From NCBI GenBank assembly GCA_024401185.1, contig JAKSLO010000011.1:1-39622 (forward strand): a stretch of 39,622 nucleotides of DNA, in the 5' to 3' direction. Below the pieces are notes generated by a model. That model made no database searches. It was given only the letters and a program-made list of their open reading frames with translations, and was not told the DNA's origin. Position 1 is the first letter of the stretch, and every line of letters starts with the position of its first letter. Positions 18,000 through 26,293 of this stretch are shown in pieces. The position numbers and the translations under genes were made by a program. This stretch comes from Bacteroidaceae bacterium. Lineage in GTDB: Bacteria; Bacteroidota; Bacteroidia; Bacteroidales; Bacteroidaceae.

Positions 18000-18026
18000 A
18001 AAAAGGGAGGTGATGCCTCCCTTTTT
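18000..18026. terminator. Strong bidirectional rho-independent terminator
   Basis: AAAAAGGGAGG (18000-18010) pairs with CCTCCCTTTTT (18016-18026) around a 5-base loop. The stem has GC in its middle and A/T runs at both ends, so it serves the ligase (+) and the Crp/Fnr gene (-). Confidence 0.9.
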
Positions 18027-18058
18027 GTAGTGATATAGTTTTGTTTTTCTTCTTGTTA

Positions 18059-18643
18059 TTATTCCTTTGCGCTTCTCACTCTCGATAATGTCTCAGGAGT
18101 CATCTGCAGGAAAGATGCCACATAAACCATAGGAGCACGTAACACAATCTCTGGCTTGTTCTTCAGCAATCGGGCATAACGCTCTGCGGCATTCTCGAAT
18201 CGTTGGCTGTCGGCATGTTCCTGACTGCTAATCAGAGCATGTTCGAGTATGCGACGATAAAGAGTCAGTACCTCCTGGTTGTAGTTCATCAACAGGTGCA
18301 GCTCTTCGTATGGCATGGCAAAAAGGGTGCTGTTTTCAAGGGTTTCTACCATGAGTCGAGAAGGCTCTTGCTTGAGGAAGCTCTCGATACAGAACACTAT
18401 CCTACCCTCAAACGAAAAGTGCTCGGTCACATCTTTTCCATTCTTGTAATAAAACTGGCGCACCATGCCTTTGTCCACAAAATACATGGCATTGCAAACC
18501 TGTCCTTCAGGAAAGACAAGCTCGCCTTTTAGCAATTTGATGGGTACAAGGATATTAGCCAGGGCTTGTATTGCCATGGGGCTCATAGGACAATAAATCC
18601 TAGCTATTTCTCGTGCTACATCTCGTCTTCGATCCATTAACAT
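18059..18643 (-). CDS. Crp/Fnr-family transcription regulator
   Basis: The protein has 194 residues. Residues 25-125 form a cyclic-nucleotide-binding-like beta roll (LLKGELVFPEGQVCNAMYFV, DKGMVRQFYY, GKDVTEHFSFEGRIV). The C-terminal HTH is short, as is common in Bacteroidota (APMVYVASFLQMTPETLSRV). There is no Cys cluster for an Fe-S centre, and the phosphate-binding arginine motif of true CRP is not visible, so the ligand is unknown. It starts 44 bases after lepA on the same strand, so read-through from lepA is likely. It ends at the terminator at 18000-18026. Confidence 0.85.
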   Translation of the reverse strand: MLMDRRRDVAREIARIYCPMSPMAIQALANILVPIKLLKGELVFPEGQVCNAMYFVDKGMVRQFYYKNGKDVTEHFSFEGRIVFCIESFLKQEPSRLMVETLENSTLFAMPYEELHLLMNYNQEVLTLYRRILEHALISSQEHADSQRFENAAERYARLLKNKPEIVLRAPMVYVASFLQMTPETLSRVRSAKE

Positions 18644-18687
18644 GTTCTCTCTATGGTATTATTTGGTCAGTATTGGTTTGATAAGAT

Positions 18688-20472
18688 TTAGTCAAGTTTA
18701 AGTACGGCTAAGAATGCCTTTTGTGGTACTTGTACGTTACCAATTTGCTTCATTCTCTTCTTTCCCTTCTTCTGCTTCTCAAGCAATTTGCGTTTACGGC
18801 TTACGTCACCACCATAGCACTTTGCCAACACGTCCTTACGAACCTGTTTCACTGTCTCTCGTGCTATAATCTTTGCACCAATTGCTGCCTGGATAGCAAT
18901 ATCAAATTGCTGTCGAGGAAGCAACTCCTTAAGCTTCTCACACATGCGTCGTCCAAAGTCAACGGCATTGTCCACATGGGTCAATGTGCTCAAGGCATCC
19001 ACGGGTTCACCATTTAGCAAGATGTCAAGTTTGATGAGCTTTGAAGGACGAAAGCCTGCCTGATGATAGTCGAAAGAAGCATATCCCTTGGAAATACTCT
19101 TCAGCTTGTCATAGAAGTCTATCACGATTTCGCCAAGAGGCATAAGATACTGCAACTCTACACGGTTACCACTAATGTACTCTTGCTTAATGAGTTCACC
19201 ACGCTTGCCAAGACACAGGGTCATGATAGGGCCAATATAATTGGCTGTGGTAATGACGCTGGCATGGATGTAGGGTTCCTCTATATGGTCAATGAGAGTT
19301 TGGTCGGGCATTCCGGCAGGATTGTGTACCTCCTTGACCTCTCCTTGCTTGTCATACACTAAATATGATACGTTGGGTACGGTGGTGATGACGTCCATGT
19401 CGAACTCTCTGTCGAGACGTTCCTGAACGATCTCCATGTGCAAAAGACCCAGGAATCCACAACGGAAGCCGAATCCCAAAGCCACGGATGACTCAGGCAT
19501 GAAGGTGAGTGATGCATCATTGAGCTGAAGTTTTTCAAGAGAAGCACGAAGGTTCTCAAAATCCTCGCTTTCAATGGGATATACACCCGCAAACACCATG
19601 GGTTTAACCTCCTCAAAACCGCTGATAGCCACCTTGTTGGTATTGGCCACGGTAGTAATGGTGTCACCCACCTTTACTTCGGTAGCCGTCTTGATGCCAC
19701 TTACGATGTAACCTACGTCGCCACAATGTAACTCGTCACGGGGCGAGAGGTCCATTTTCAGTACGCCAATCTCATCAGCCTTATATTCCTTGCCAGTATT
19801 GATGAAAACTACTTCTTCGCCCTTGTGGATAGAGCCGTTTACAATCTTGAAATAAGCGATGATTCCACGGAAAGAGTTGAATACCGAGTCGAAGATCAAT
19901 GCCTGCAAAGGTGCATCTTCATCACCTGAAGGTGAAGGGATTCGCTCCACTACGGCATTCAGTATGTCTTCTACACCCATACCCGTCTTACCGCTGGCAC
20001 GGATGATTTCTTCGCGCTTGCATCCTATGAGGTCAACAATCTCGTCCTCAACCTCTTCGGGCATGGCGTTGGGCATGTCGCACTTATTGATGACTGGAAT
20101 AATCTCAAGGTCGTGGTCAATTGCCATATACAGGTTTGAAATCGTCTGTGCTTGTACACCCTGTGTAGCATCCACCACCAGTAAAGCACCCTCACAGGCA
20201 GCAATACTACGGCTGACCTCATAGCTGAAGTCAACGTGTCCCGGAGTGTCAATAAGGTTCAAACGGTATGTTTCTCCCTTGTAATTGTAATTCATCTGTA
20301 TGGCATGGCTCTTGATGGTGATGCCTCGCTCTTGTTCAAGATCCATGTCATCAAGCATCTGCCCCTGAGTAACCTTGATGGTTTGGGTATATTCAAGCAT
20401 ACGGTCAGCCAGAGTTGACTTACCGTGGTCAATATGTGCAATGATGCAAAAGTTGCGTATATGGTTCTGCAT
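18688..20472 (-). CDS. lepA: Elongation factor 4 (LepA)
   Basis: A translational GTPase that acts on ribosomes and can back-translocate them. I start at the ATG at 20472 ([20 protein letters not shown], 594 aa); the in-frame ATG at 20490 overlaps the promoter box at 20488-20495. G motifs are intact: AHIDHGKST, the G2 region [14 protein letters not shown] and NKCDMPNA. The LepA-specific C-terminal domain is present ([20 protein letters not shown] then [20 protein letters not shown]), which rules out EF-G. Length matches the family. The downstream partner is the Crp/Fnr gene. Confidence 0.96.
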   Translation of the reverse strand: MQNHIRNFCIIAHIDHGKSTLADRMLEYTQTIKVTQGQMLDDMDLEQERGITIKSHAIQMNYNYKGETYRLNLIDTPGHVDFSYEVSRSIAACEGALLVVDATQGVQAQTISNLYMAIDHDLEIIPVINKCDMPNAMPEEVEDEIVDLIGCKREEIIRASGKTGMGVEDILNAVVERIPSPSGDEDAPLQALIFDSVFNSFRGIIAYFKIVNGSIHKGEEVVFINTGKEYKADEIGVLKMDLSPRDELHCGDVGYIVSGIKTATEVKVGDTITTVANTNKVAISGFEEVKPMVFAGVYPIESEDFENLRASLEKLQLNDASLTFMPESSVALGFGFRCGFLGLLHMEIVQERLDREFDMDVITTVPNVSYLVYDKQGEVKEVHNPAGMPDQTLIDHIEEPYIHASVITTANYIGPIMTLCLGKRGELIKQEYISGNRVELQYLMPLGEIVIDFYDKLKSISKGYASFDYHQAGFRPSKLIKLDILLNGEPVDALSTLTHVDNAVDFGRRMCEKLKELLPRQQFDIAIQAAIGAKIIARETVKQVRKDVLAKCYGGDVSRKRKLLEKQKKGKKRMKQIGNVQVPQKAFLAVLKLD

Positions 20473-20487
20473 AATCCAAATTTTATA

Positions 20488-20495
20488 CAAAGTTA
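20488..20495 (-). promoter_or_regulatory. -7 box of lepA
   Basis: The complement reads TAACTTTG, placing transcription start about 10 bases upstream of the ATG at 20472. The -33 element is weak (TTGC about 22 bases upstream). Confidence 0.55.
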
Positions 20496-20552
20496 CAAAA
20501 AAAACAAAAATATTACTGCAATATAGGTACTTTTTTTATGTGTTTATGAAAT

Positions 20553-20609
20553 AAAACACAAAAAGCACTCATCTGAGTAAACCCAAATGAATGCTTTTTG
20601 ATGTGTTTT
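20553..20609 (-). terminator. Long hairpin ending the lipoprotein transcript
   Basis: Bases 20553-20572 pair with 20587-20609, with a 2-base bulge and one mismatch. Read on the minus strand, the stem is followed by a T-rich stretch. It lies between the small lipoprotein genes and the lepA promoter. Confidence 0.6.
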
Positions 20610-20639
20610 GTGATGATTAGATAATAAATATGTATGTTA

Positions 20640-20828
20640 TAAGTAAGTGATCATAATTAGGTTTATATTAGATTGTGCTAAATTTGGATGCATATTTGGC
20701 TATTATTTGAAGGAGTGTAGCGGGCTACATGACTAAAAATGAAAGCCAAATATGCGCCAAAGGTAGTACAAGATAATACTCGAGTCACTTGCTTAGTCAT
20801 TCTAAAAATAATTTTGATCACTTACTTA
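20640..20828. mobile_element. 189-bp element with 20-bp terminal inverted repeats (MITE-like, invertible or structured RNA)
   Basis: TAAGTAAGTGATCATAATTA (20640-20659) and the complement of 20809-20828 match at 19 of 20 bases. Nested inside are a perfect 12-bp stem (20690-20701 with 20744-20755) that extends with small bulges, and a 6-bp stem (20716-20721 with 20724-20729). No ORF and no target-site duplication are visible. Two -7-like boxes lie within: TAAATTTG at 20679-20686 (+) and TACCTTTG at 20758-20765 (-). The class of element is an inference. Confidence 0.5.
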
Positions 20829-20864
20829 CCATCACTTATTGGTGAATATGCTTGGCGAATCCGA

Positions 20865-21299
20865 TTAGAATTTGCGACGTCCCCATGCGTCTTCCCATGC
20901 TTTCTGATTAGCACCGAGATCCAGCATGCAGAAGTTGTTTGAGACCATGTTCAGGAGCTTGAAGATTTCATAATCCTCTGCACCGAGAACCTCTTCCTCA
21001 TGCATTACGTGCTGGGTGACATCCTTCAACTGCTCCTCGGTGTACTTTGTCTCAAAATAGGTGATTATATCATTGTACATGGCAATGGCGGGTTCGTAAT
21101 CTGCCTCAGTTACGCTAAAGTTCTTAAGATGGTCGATGACTTCGGCATATTTTGCCTGATCAAAGGTGGCATTGCTTGCTTTCTCCTCAGTTTGTTCTGT
21201 GGTGGCTGCCTCTGCCGACTCTGCTGATTCTGCCTTCTTGTTGCATGATACTATGGTCATTGCCACAACAGCCATAGCTAAATACTTTCCAAATTTCAT
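20865..21299 (-). CDS. Small lipoprotein, paralogue of the gene at 21421-21798
   Basis: The protein has 144 residues with the lipoprotein signal MKFGKYLAMAVVAMTIVSC. A low-complexity Ala/Glu/Ser/Thr linker (KKAESAESAEAATTEQTEEK) is followed by a compact helical domain of about 100 residues (KYAEVIDHLKNFSVTEADYE, DIITYFETKYTEEQLKDVTQ, HEEEVLGAEDYEIFKLL). I do not recognise the domain. It aligns along its whole length with the neighbouring lipoprotein, so the pair is a tandem duplication. Probably periplasmic or outer-membrane anchored; function unknown. Confidence 0.8.
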   Translation of the reverse strand: MKFGKYLAMAVVAMTIVSCNKKAESAESAEAATTEQTEEKASNATFDQAKYAEVIDHLKNFSVTEADYEPAIAMYNDIITYFETKYTEEQLKDVTQHVMHEEEVLGAEDYEIFKLLNMVSNNFCMLDLGANQKAWEDAWGRRKF

Positions 21300-21420
21300 T
21301 GTTAGAATTTTAATTAAGTGGTTTATGTTAATATATAGTAAAATAGATTGTTAAACAATAAAAGTTAATTTTTGTGCCTAAGCAAGTGCCAGATTTTGGT
21401 TGTCTGCCTGTGCCACTTGT

Positions 21421-21798
21421 TTACAAGCCGATGTTGTTTCGTCGTGTTAGGCTTTTGTTCCATCTTTCCGTCTCTGCACCCAGGTCCAATCCATAAAGAC
21501 TTTTTGAGCATTTGCATAGAAGCTTGTATAGCTCATAGTCGTCTGCTCCTAAGATTTCGTCTTCGTGCATAAGGTGGTTAGATACCTCGATGAGTTGTGC
21601 CTTTGTGTATTTTTTCTCAAAATATGTAAGTAGGTCATCATGTAAAGCAATTATCTGCGAATAGTCAGAATCCGTAACACAATAGCTTTGTATGTGTTCT
21701 ATTGTCTCAGCATACTTTGAATCATCAAATCCCCTATTGCTGCATGAAACAGCCATGGTGGTTGTGAATACAAAGGTAAGATACTTTAAATACTTCAT
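21421..21798 (-). CDS. Small lipoprotein, second copy of tandem pair
   Basis: The ATG at 21798 (125 aa) starts the lipoprotein signal MKYLKYLTFVFTTTMAVSC; the upstream in-frame ATG at 21819 adds only charged residues. The mature domain parallels that at 20865-21299 position by position (KYAETIEHIQSYCVTDSDYS, LLTYFEKKYTKAQLIEVSNH, HEDEILGADDYELYKLL), but without the acidic linker. Its promoter is at 21947-21977. The gap to the second gene is 121 bases without a clear promoter of its own, so co-transcription is likely. Function unknown. Confidence 0.75.
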   Translation of the reverse strand: MKYLKYLTFVFTTTMAVSCSNRGFDDSKYAETIEHIQSYCVTDSDYSQIIALHDDLLTYFEKKYTKAQLIEVSNHLMHEDEILGADDYELYKLLCKCSKSLYGLDLGAETERWNKSLTRRNNIGL

Positions 21799-21946
21799 CG
21801 TGTCCTTGTTTTCTTTCACCGCCTACCTGAATGTTTGCCACGTTGCCGAAGTCTGCATCCTGCCATGCGGTTAGTATTAGTTTGAGTTGATATTATTTTG
21901 CAAATGTGCACCCAATTAAGAGTTTCACATGTTTTCGTTTCCAATG

Positions 21947-21977
21947 CAAAAGTATAACTTTTTTTTTATCTGTGCAA
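21947..21977 (-). promoter_or_regulatory. Promoter of the lipoprotein pair
   Basis: Minus strand: TTG (complement of 21975-21977), 20 bases, TACTTTTG (complement of 21947-21954), giving a leader of about 140 bases before the ATG at 21798. Confidence 0.55.
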
Positions 21978-22040
21978 GGGTTTTTGCGTACTCGAATCGA
22001 AAACGAAAACTATTGTTACAAATTCAATACCCAGTTAACT

Positions 22041-22145
22041 CAAAAAAAAGCGTCCTTGTTTCACAACAAAGACGCTCAAAACATTAACACTACTATTAAC
22101 ACCTAAACATTAAAAAGTTTATGAAAACACTTTTCTGTTTTTCCT
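22041..22145 (-). ncRNA. Candidate small RNA of about 100 nt
   Basis: A complete minus-strand promoter (22150-22181) is followed, about 75 bases on, by a 12-bp stem (22049-22060 with 22065-22076, one mismatch, 4-base loop) ending in eight T (complement of 22042-22049), a textbook terminator. No real gene lies between. The transcript would be about 100 bases. A plus-strand reading (a leader hairpin before the tiny ATG frame at 22121) is the alternative. Confidence 0.4.
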
Positions 22146-22149
22146 ACTG

Positions 22150-22181
22150 CAAAGGTAAGGCGATTATTTTAATCTACCAAA
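22150..22181 (-). promoter_or_regulatory. Promoter of the candidate small RNA
   Basis: Minus strand: TTTG (complement of 22178-22181), 20 bases, TACCTTTG (complement of 22150-22157). It lies downstream of the methyltransferase gene and has no protein gene before the terminator at 22041-22076. Confidence 0.55.
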
Positions 22182-22216
22182 ACATTTAGTGGAAAAATTC
22201 ACAATTTAACGCAATT

Positions 22217-23083
22217 TTAACATTTCTCTGATGTTTTTCCGTGATTTTCGCGTTGTCTTACGGCTTCATAGAGCAAAATGGCAGCACTAACGGACACATT
22301 AAGCGAATCGAGTTTTCCCAGCATAGGGATGCGTATATGGGCATCGGCAGCATTTCTCCATTGCTGGGTAAGTCCTGTGGCTTCTGTTCCCATCACTATG
22401 GCAGTACCCACATTCATGTCTGTATCGTAATAGAGAGATGAATCCTGCAATTGAGCCGTGAGTATCTGCACTTTGTTCTTTTTTAAATAAGCGATGCATT
22501 CTTCCGAGGTACAGGTGACACAGGGCACGGTAAAGATAGCACCAATGGAACTTCGTATAAGATTGGGGTTGAAGACATCTGTCAACGGATCGCATACTAT
22601 CACGGCATCTGCGCCCGAAGCATCCGCACTTCGGAGTATTGCGCCTAGGTTGCCTGGCTTTTCCACGCTTTCGAGTACCACAAACAATGGAGCATCCACA
22701 TGGCGTGTGGCAAGTTGCTTATGCAGGTCATCCAGCGTTGTTACTTTCGACTTCACAGTGGCTATTATGCCTTCTGTACCACCACGGAATGCCACCTTGT
22801 CATATATTGCCGAGGTTATCTGCAGCACAAGTTGGGCATGCTGCAGTAAGGGCTCTACCTCTACGTCGCTGTTACTACGATGCAACTGCTCAGTATTTCC
22901 CGCCAGGGCGATCTCAGGACAATAGAATATGGTATCTACCTCATAACCGGCATTAAGGCAATGCATCAACTCACGTTGGCCTTCCACCACGAACAGTCCT
23001 TCCTTACGTCGAGCCGATGACTTCTGCTGCAATAACAGCAATTTCTTTATGCGCGGGTTCTGTGCACTTGATATTATTTCCAT
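22217..23083 (-). CDS. SpoU/TrmH-family RNA 2'-O-methyltransferase
   Basis: The protein has 288 residues. The N-terminal substrate-binding domain starts ISSAQNPRIKKLLLLQQKSS and RRKEGLFVVEGQRELMHCL. The C-terminal SPOUT domain has the three family motifs: VLESVEKPGNLGAILRSADA (motif 1), AIVMGTEATGL (motif 2) and IPMLGKLDSLNVSVSAAILL (motif 3, the knot that binds SAM). It would methylate a ribose in 23S rRNA or tRNA; the exact site cannot be read. It lies 17 bases after the M64 peptidase gene on the same strand and is probably co-transcribed with it. Confidence 0.9.
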   Translation of the reverse strand: MEIISSAQNPRIKKLLLLQQKSSARRKEGLFVVEGQRELMHCLNAGYEVDTIFYCPEIALAGNTEQLHRSNSDVEVEPLLQHAQLVLQITSAIYDKVAFRGGTEGIIATVKSKVTTLDDLHKQLATRHVDAPLFVVLESVEKPGNLGAILRSADASGADAVIVCDPLTDVFNPNLIRSSIGAIFTVPCVTCTSEECIAYLKKNKVQILTAQLQDSSLYYDTDMNVGTAIVMGTEATGLTQQWRNAADAHIRIPMLGKLDSLNVSVSAAILLYEAVRQRENHGKTSEKC

Positions 23084-23100
23084 ATAACAAATAAGTCTTT

Positions 23101-24396
23101 CTATTCTCTATTCAGATGATACTCTACCATGCGACGAATCGCTCTGTCGCAAACGGGGCAGAATATGGGACACTCATTCGTTTTCATCCTGCAATCCATT
23201 ACAGGCCTGTACACACCTTTCGACTGGTATCCCCCACCCTCATACACACCCAGCACCTTGGTGTCGTTGCTTTTCACGTTGGGGGTGGGTATTGGGGTAT
23301 CCTTCCCGAGCATGTCCTTCCACTTGCTGTCAAAGTCAACCAGCGTAGTGAGGTTGGGTTCCCATGGTTCAGTGTCAGATGGGTACATCGTCTCATACTG
23401 ATCGTCGTAGAAGTACTCATCGCCCAGTCCTCCAAAACTATGTCCAAACTCATGAACGATGACTGGGCGCGTCTTGGCATGATGTGCCGAACTCATCATG
23501 TAGCTGTTGTAAATGCCACCACCGCCATAGTTGTCGGTGTTTACCAGAATGATGATATGCTCGTAGGGAATGCCTGCCAGCACATTGTGCAGTTTTCTGA
23601 TGTTCAAGGTGGTAAGATAACGTTCGCTGTAGAATGTGTCGTAATTGCCTCCCAGTACGGTGTTTCGCCATTCCTGCTTGTGTGGAATACTCACTCCACT
23701 TTCCACAGAGGGTGAACAAACCGCTATGAAGTTGAACTTGTCCTTCAGCGACTTGAATGGTTCATGTTGATGGTACGCCTCCACGCACATCTGGCAATCC
23801 TTCTCAAACAAATCCATTTCCTGTTCGGTATAGCCTTCTGCCACAATGGCTATGTCGATGGCATGCTGTGGGTCATTGGCTTTATAAACGTATTTCCAAG
23901 GCGTAACGCCCATCTGTCCTATTTTGCGAATCAGGATGTCGTTGGGATTGACATGGTGTGTATATTTGGCAGTTACTTTGTTGTGTGTGTTGGTTAGCGT
24001 GACCTGGATGTCAACATCCGATTTGGGGAAAGGCACGAGAAACGTGTTTTCAAAGCTCTTGGTCAGTTGGGTAGCTTCCTCTGTTGACTGCCATTCCTGA
24101 AAGAGTGAGGAAAAGGAGTAACGGTAGATGACCTTTTTTGTCTTGGAATCTGTCACGCAGAGTTGTCCGTTGCCTTGAAGCAACACCTTGTCCAGATTGC
24201 CCCTTCTGCCATACCATTCGGGACTTTGGCTAAGTTCTACGAGTGAAATGTTTTGTTGCTCATTATTCCCCGAGAAGATATAGTCAAGACGTAGCGTATT
24301 ATTCTCGAAGTGGTCGTCAAACTTCTGAGCCTGTACGTTGTGGCATAGCGTAATGGCAAACAGCCATGTGAGTAAAAACCTTGTGTGCATTTTCAT
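23101..24396 (-). CDS. Secreted M64-family zinc metallopeptidase
   Basis: The protein has 431 residues with the signal peptide MKMHTRFLLTWLFAITLCHNVQA. Residues 25-155 form the M64 N-terminal beta domain. The catalytic domain follows (DIAIVAEGYTEQEMDLFEKD onward) with the zinc site HEFGHSFGGLGDE at 315-327, i.e. His315, Glu316, His319 and an Asp/Glu ligand. Four Cys near the C-terminus (MDCRMKTNECPIFCPVCDRA) may form disulfides. Family M64 includes a bacterial IgA peptidase; many Bacteroidota homologues have unknown substrates. The promoter at 24416-24447 gives a very short leader. It leads the operon with the methyltransferase gene. Confidence 0.88.
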   Translation of the reverse strand: MKMHTRFLLTWLFAITLCHNVQAQKFDDHFENNTLRLDYIFSGNNEQQNISLVELSQSPEWYGRRGNLDKVLLQGNGQLCVTDSKTKKVIYRYSFSSLFQEWQSTEEATQLTKSFENTFLVPFPKSDVDIQVTLTNTHNKVTAKYTHHVNPNDILIRKIGQMGVTPWKYVYKANDPQHAIDIAIVAEGYTEQEMDLFEKDCQMCVEAYHQHEPFKSLKDKFNFIAVCSPSVESGVSIPHKQEWRNTVLGGNYDTFYSERYLTTLNIRKLHNVLAGIPYEHIIILVNTDNYGGGGIYNSYMMSSAHHAKTRPVIVHEFGHSFGGLGDEYFYDDQYETMYPSDTEPWEPNLTTLVDFDSKWKDMLGKDTPIPTPNVKSNDTKVLGVYEGGGYQSKGVYRPVMDCRMKTNECPIFCPVCDRAIRRMVEYHLNRE

Positions 24397-24411
24397 GTTT
24401 TATGCATTTTG

Positions 24412-24447
24412 TTTGCAAATGTACAAATTATAATGTATTTTTGCAAA
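24412..24447. promoter_or_regulatory. Mirrored divergent promoter, M64 peptidase / nth
   Basis: Plus strand: TTTG (24412-24415), 20 bases, TATTTTTG (24436-24443). Minus strand: TTTG (complement of 24444-24447), 20 bases, TACATTTG (complement of 24416-24423). Spacing and abutment are the same as at 15357-15392. Confidence 0.75.
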
Positions 24448-24456
24448 TAAAAAACG

Positions 24457-25098
24457 ATGAAACGAGCTGAACTTTACGAAAAGGTGACTGCTTACTTTGA
24501 GAAAGCCATGCCAGTAGCAGAAACGGAATTACATTACACCAATCCCTTTGAATTGCTCGTTGCCGTGATACTGAGTGCTCAATGCACGGACAAGCGTGTG
24601 AACCTGATAACTCCGCATCTTTTTGAGGACTATCCTAATGCCGAAGCCATGGCATGTGCTTCAGCCGATGTCATCTACGAGTATGTCAAGAGCATCAGCT
24701 ATCCCAACAACAAGGCAAAGCATCTTGTGGCTATGGCTAACATGCTGCTCAGCGAATATGGGGGTGAAGTACCCTCCGACTTCGAGCAACTTGTCAAATT
24801 GCCAGGTGTAGGCAGGAAAACTGCTAACGTCATTCAGAGTGTGGTATGGAACAAGCCCACCATGGCTGTCGATACGCATGTCTTCCGTGTCAGCCATCGC
24901 ATAGGCCTTGTTACAGAATCATGCACTACCCCACTCTCGGTCGAGAAGATGCTAATCAGGTATTTCTCACAGAGCATTATTCCTAAAGCCCATCATTGGC
25001 TTATCTTGCATGGACGCTACGTGTGTACGGCACGAGCACCGAAATGTGCCAAATGTGGCTTGAATGAAATCTGCGCATTCTGCAAAAAAAGAACCTAA
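24457..25098 (+). CDS. nth: Endonuclease III (DNA glycosylase/AP lyase)
   Basis: It removes oxidised pyrimidines and nicks abasic sites in base-excision repair. The protein is 213 residues, the usual length. The HhH motif LPGVGRKTANVI carries the catalytic Lys (121) and AVDTHVFR the catalytic Asp (139). The 4Fe-4S loop is intact: Cys190, 197, 200 and 206 with X6, X2, X5 spacing. The ATG is about 14 bases past the -7 box, so the leader is very short. It is divergent from the M64 gene and convergent with the sulfotransferase gene; 24 bases separate it from the latter. Confidence 0.95.
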   Translation: MKRAELYEKVTAYFEKAMPVAETELHYTNPFELLVAVILSAQCTDKRVNLITPHLFEDYPNAEAMACASADVIYEYVKSISYPNNKAKHLVAMANMLLSEYGGEVPSDFEQLVKLPGVGRKTANVIQSVVWNKPTMAVDTHVFRVSHRIGLVTESCTTPLSVEKMLIRYFSQSIIPKAHHWLILHGRYVCTARAPKCAKCGLNEICAFCKKRT

Positions 25099-25122
25099 GG
25101 TGAGTGCCTGCTAACTGAGGGC

Positions 25123-26286
25123 TTATCCCAGCACCTCGTAATCCCAGTCTTTTAGCACGCGCATGCAGTATTCGTTGACAAGTTGAATGGTACGTGGTTT
25201 GTACTCGTACTTATTTTTCTTGTAACCCTTCTTTTTCTCCAGGTAAGCCAATACAGCAGGTTCTGCCACGTTCCATCCTGGGATGTTCAGCTCCTTGTAA
25301 ATGCGTTCGGTAACGCCATAAGCATCCTTCTCTATATCCTCAAATTTCACCTCTATCAGGTTACCCTTGGGGATGTATTTCTTTTGCTCTTCGTAGGCAT
25401 CGTAAAGCTCGGCATAGTTGCGCAGAATGTTCTGTTCCATTTGCTCCAGAGGTATGCTGTGCAGTTCAAGGGGCGCAATGGTGTTGGTAAAGAACGAGCG
25501 CGAACTTTCAAATACCGTATAGGGGTTTCGCATCAGGTAGATAAACTTGGCATTGGGGAACATCTCCACCAATGTCTTCACCTTACCTGTGTGAGGTGGA
25601 TTTTTCGATAGGTAGTGAAGGTCTTCGTATTTCAACTTTTGTTCTTCGGGCTTTTTTGACTTACGGTAGAGTTTGGCTGTGTTCCAGAGACTTACCTTGA
25701 CCAGTTTCATAAACTGTTCTTTGAAGTCGTTTATTTCCTCCTCTGTGGCAGATTTCATTGTCAGGAATCTGTCACAGTATTCCTGCATCTTCTCAGGGTA
25801 GATCCAGAAGTTGTAGTAGGTACTGGGACATGTGTTATGCAGGGCGAACTCTTCTTCTTGTGGCAGGTCGGGAGCCAGTTCCATGTTGTCAGTCGGACGA
25901 TGACTGGGCATAATCCACCCCATGATGGGCTTAAACAACCATTGCATGGCCATGATGTAGTGAGGGAATACCGTTTGGTAGGTTGTGGTAAAACCAAAAC
26001 GAGGGTCTTGTGCAAAGATGTTGTGTACGAAGGTTGTACCGCTTCGCCAATGTCCGAGGATGAAGACGGGATCGTGCATCAATGGCTTGTCTGCTAATTG
26101 CTTGCGATACTTGCGATTCTGCAATCCGCTCATGGTACTCAGTATTCGGCAGATACACTTAGTGAGGCGGTATTTCGTCTTCTTCCCTTTGGCAACATGT
26201 TGTCCCTGGGTTATCTTCTTGAACGTCTTCCAGTCGGCACCTACAAGCGTGTTGACGGGAAGCTTTGAAAACTCTATAAGTCCCAT
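25123..26286 (-). CDS. PAPS-dependent sulfotransferase (Sulfotransfer_3 family)
   Basis: It would transfer the sulfonate of PAPS to a hydroxyl or amine acceptor. I start at the ATG at 26286 (387 aa); the frame also has a GTG at 26301, inside a strong hairpin. The 5'-phosphosulfate loop is GHWRSGTTF (residues 78-86) and the 3'-phosphate site is LMRNPYTVFESSRSFF. A Lys/Arg-rich N-terminus and no signal peptide put it in the cytoplasm. It is the last gene after transporter, cysC, cysD and cysN, which make its donor. Related gut Bacteroides loci sulfonate cholesterol and other steroids; lipid or glycan acceptors are equally possible from the sequence. Confidence 0.87.
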   Translation of the reverse strand: MGLIEFSKLPVNTLVGADWKTFKKITQGQHVAKGKKTKYRLTKCICRILSTMSGLQNRKYRKQLADKPLMHDPVFILGHWRSGTTFVHNIFAQDPRFGFTTTYQTVFPHYIMAMQWLFKPIMGWIMPSHRPTDNMELAPDLPQEEEFALHNTCPSTYYNFWIYPEKMQEYCDRFLTMKSATEEEINDFKEQFMKLVKVSLWNTAKLYRKSKKPEEQKLKYEDLHYLSKNPPHTGKVKTLVEMFPNAKFIYLMRNPYTVFESSRSFFTNTIAPLELHSIPLEQMEQNILRNYAELYDAYEEQKKYIPKGNLIEVKFEDIEKDAYGVTERIYKELNIPGWNVAEPAVLAYLEKKKGYKKNKYEYKPRTIQLVNEYCMRVLKDWDYEVLG

Positions 26287-26293
26287 ATCATTT

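Noticed and set aside
22121-22189. 22-residue plus-strand ORF after the hairpin
   Set aside because: No recognisable product; it overlaps the minus-strand promoter. Kept only as an alternative explanation for the hairpin.
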